From Verrucomicrobiaceae bacterium UBA1938 (GTDB taxonomy: Bacteria; Verrucomicrobiota; Verrucomicrobiia; Verrucomicrobiales; Verrucomicrobiaceae): DNA of 64,000 nt. Made by a program: the position numbers and the translations under genes. The stretch spans positions 1 to 64,000 of the forward strand of contig DDFC01000010.1 in NCBI GenBank assembly GCA_002336895.1, read 5' to 3'. The stretch's first letter is position 1. Each line of letters begins with the position of its first letter. Positions 62,718 to 64,000 of the stretch are shown here, one piece after another. The notes below the pieces were generated by a model. That model was not told the DNA's origin. It was given only the letters and a program-made list of their open reading frames with translations, and searched no databases.

Positions 62718-63221
62718 TCACGGCCTACCCATGAGCAGGATCGGAAACGGCGGGTCGTATTTGTTGCAGCGCAGGCGCAGTTGCTCGCCCTTTTTGACAC
62801 GCTTGAAGAAGATCGTCTGGGCGCGGTTGTCGTTTTTCACCAGCTCGCCGCCGAGCTCGTTTTTGCTCAGGCGGCTCCAGCCCTTGGATTTGAATTTGCC
62901 CTCCGTCCAGCGGTCTTTCTCCCAGTCTCCGGAGCTGTTGCCCTGGTAGTCCCAGTTGCATGCCAGGAACAGGTAGCCGTCTTCTTTGACCTCGATATCG
63001 GCCACTCCATTGGTGCTGGCTGAGGGGGTGAAAATCGTCGCGCCATGGCCCGCCAGCGCAGTGGGAATGCGCGCCCAGCCATTCTTGTCGGCACTGATCG
63101 CCAGCGGTACGGGCTGCATGTTCAGGACCGAAATGGCGGCGGAGGCTTTGGCCATGCCCTTCCAATCTGTAGCGTGAATGAGCGCAGGTAGAAGCAGTAG
63201 GATGAAAAGAAAAGCTTTCAT
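62718..63221 (-). CDS. Secreted protein of unknown function
   Basis: 167 residues from ATG 63221, where a signal peptide (MKAFLFILLLLPALIHATDW) begins; the frame is open upstream to 63377 without support. The mature part starts KGMAKASAAISVLNMQPVPL and contains a beta-rich domain with EDGYLFLACNWDYQGNSSGD, FKSKGWSRLSKNELGGELVK and IFFKRVKKGEQLRLRCNKYD. Two Trp- and Asn-rich loops could bind a ligand. Probably periplasmic or secreted; I do not recognise the family. The upstream spacer contains a long inverted repeat at 63312-63356. Confidence 0.6.
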   Translation of the reverse strand: MKAFLFILLLLPALIHATDWKGMAKASAAISVLNMQPVPLAISADKNGWARIPTALAGHGATIFTPSASTNGVADIEVKEDGYLFLACNWDYQGNSSGDWEKDRWTEGKFKSKGWSRLSKNELGGELVKNDNRAQTIFFKRVKKGEQLRLRCNKYDPPFPILLMGRP

Positions 63222-63569
63222 GGTGTTTGAGCGGCTGATCAATGAACAATGGCACAGGATGAGTCTTCCTCCTAATTTTACAAAGCCTAATCCCCAAGTC
63301 GAAAGCGGATGGTTGCCGGTTGCCCACCCTATGTTTTGTGATTGGCAACCGGCAACTCGAGCATTCCCGGCACCCATTTTGAGGTGTATCTATGTTCACA
63401 AAGTAGCATTTTATAGCATAAAGTGGTAATAATCGGGTTCAAACATTAAGAGATCATGGCAACCTGGCTCATTGAAGTTGCCTGCTCACAGCCTGTGTCG
63501 GAAGGGGCTGGCGGAGGCTTCATTGACTCTCGACAAAAGAGGATGCCCTGCCACTATGGCAGGTAATCC
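63222..63569. other. Spacer between secreted protein and SMI1 genes
   Basis: This 348-base stretch holds divergent promoters and a 13-base perfect inverted repeat (63312-63356), plus an AT-rich block at about 63391-63435 with several possible -10 hexamers. No gene, RNA gene or repeat array is recognisable beyond this. Confidence 0.5.
63312..63356. repeat. Long inverted repeat
   Basis: GTTGCCGGTTGCC (63312-63324) and GGCAACCGGCAAC (63344-63356) are perfect complements with a 19-base loop. Each arm is itself built of two related units (GTTGCC). No T-run follows on either strand. It may be an operator, a transcript-stabilising hairpin or a dispersed palindromic repeat. Confidence 0.6.
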
Positions 63570-64000
63570 ATGAATGCGGCGGCGAGTATCGACGAGCAGA
63601 TCAAGCGCATCCGAACAAAGCTTAAAGCGGCGCAGAAAGCCGACAGAGGGCTGAGAGTTTTTGGAGCGAAGTCTCATCGTTATCAAATGGACCCGCCTGC
63701 CAGTGAAAGTGAAGTGCGTGCGTTTGAGGCGAAGTATTCACTAAAGCTGCCAGGGTGCTATCGCGCTTTTGTGACCCAGATTGGTAACGGCGGGCCGTCA
63801 TCTCAGGGGAGTGCTGCAGGACCGTTTTATGGCATCTATCCTCTTGGAGAGTCTGTGGATGAACTGGTGAGTGATCCGGCTTTGTGTCTGAACAAGCCGG
63901 CGATCCTCAAACCAGGCATGACGGACCAAGAGTGGAAAGACTTGACCCAAAGGCTCGAAGAAGCGGGTCAGGGAACGGAGGAAGAATATGAATCTGAACT
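63570..64000 (+). CDS. SMI1/KNR4 (SUKH) family protein, 3' end cut by window edge
   Basis: 143 codons from ATG 63570 to the right edge, no stop. Residues about 45-70 read SESEVRAFEAKYSLKLPGCY and RAFVTQIGNGGPSS, the SMI1/KNR4 (SUKH-1) signature: a helix E-x-x-x-F-E, then L-P-x-x-Y-x-x-F and the G-N-G-G loop. Many bacterial SUKH proteins are immunity factors against polymorphic toxins; others have regulatory roles. The toxin partner, if any, is not visible here. The N-terminal 40 residues are basic and helical (IDEQIKRIRTKLKAAQKADR). Confidence 0.78.
   Translation, partial: MNAAASIDEQIKRIRTKLKAAQKADRGLRVFGAKSHRYQMDPPASESEVRAFEAKYSLKLPGCYRAFVTQIGNGGPSSQGSAAGPFYGIYPLGESVDELVSDPALCLNKPAILKPGMTDQEWKDLTQRLEEAGQGTEEEYESE

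Overview
The window comes from a Prosthecobacter-like member of the Verrucomicrobia. The strongest evidence is a bacterial tubulin operon, btubA-btubB-bklc (34795-38360), known only from Prosthecobacter and close relatives. A paired DUF1549/DUF1553 plus DUF1501 operon typical of the Planctomycetes-Verrucomicrobia group, a PEP-CTERM-anchored repeat protein and generally GC-rich coding sequence agree with this.

Region 1 (1 to about 9.8 kb) is an accessory island, visibly more AT-rich than the rest. It holds a SIR2-like gene cut by the left edge, a divergent STAS-like/GHKL ATPase, a frameshifted PHP-domain pseudogene, a 996-residue fusion of a caspase-like protease with a Ski2-like helicase, a convergent Mrr-like nuclease with C-terminal TPRs, the remnant of a dead tyrosine recombinase, an intact tyrosine recombinase and, next to it, only the 3' part of a tRNA gene. 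The last two mark the right boundary of a tRNA-integrated element. The cargo looks like a defence island.

Region 2 (9.8-12.7 kb) has the folate-binding protein YgfZ, a prokaryotic ionotropic-glutamate-receptor-like channel and an Mpv17-like membrane protein.

Region 3 (12.8-24.9 kb, all minus strand) is one compact seven-gene operon. In order of transcription it encodes a zinc-ribbon GTPase with an FHA-like N-terminus, a GAP1-N2 membrane protein, a 1010-residue coiled-coil membrane protein, a GYF/membrane/transglutaminase-like protein, a MotA/TolQ/ExbB-type channel and two different ExbD-like partners. It reads as a GTPase-controlled envelope complex powered by ion flow, and I do not know a described system with this gene set.

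Region 4 (25.1-34.5 kb) has an esterase-like hydrolase, the planctomycete-type cytochrome/DUF1501 pair, an unrecognised single-pass membrane protein and a membrane protein with two tandem degenerate kinase domains. The last ends 286 bases before btubA.

Region 5 (34.8-38.4 kb) is the bacterial tubulin operon. BtubA and BtubB co-polymerise into mini-microtubules and Bklc, a TPR protein, is reported to link them to membranes.

Region 6 (38.4-64 kb) is mostly housekeeping: nagZ, trpE, thrH, accA, an RsmB-type rRNA methyltransferase, an MFS transporter and an aldo/keto reductase. Interspersed are a TonB-dependent receptor, a 1732-residue PATR-repeat PEP-CTERM protein, a zeta-toxin-like kinase with an overlapping small partner gene, and a SMI1/KNR4 gene cut by the right edge. 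The nagZ-trpE gap carries a convincing promoter and terminator for an unannotated small RNA.
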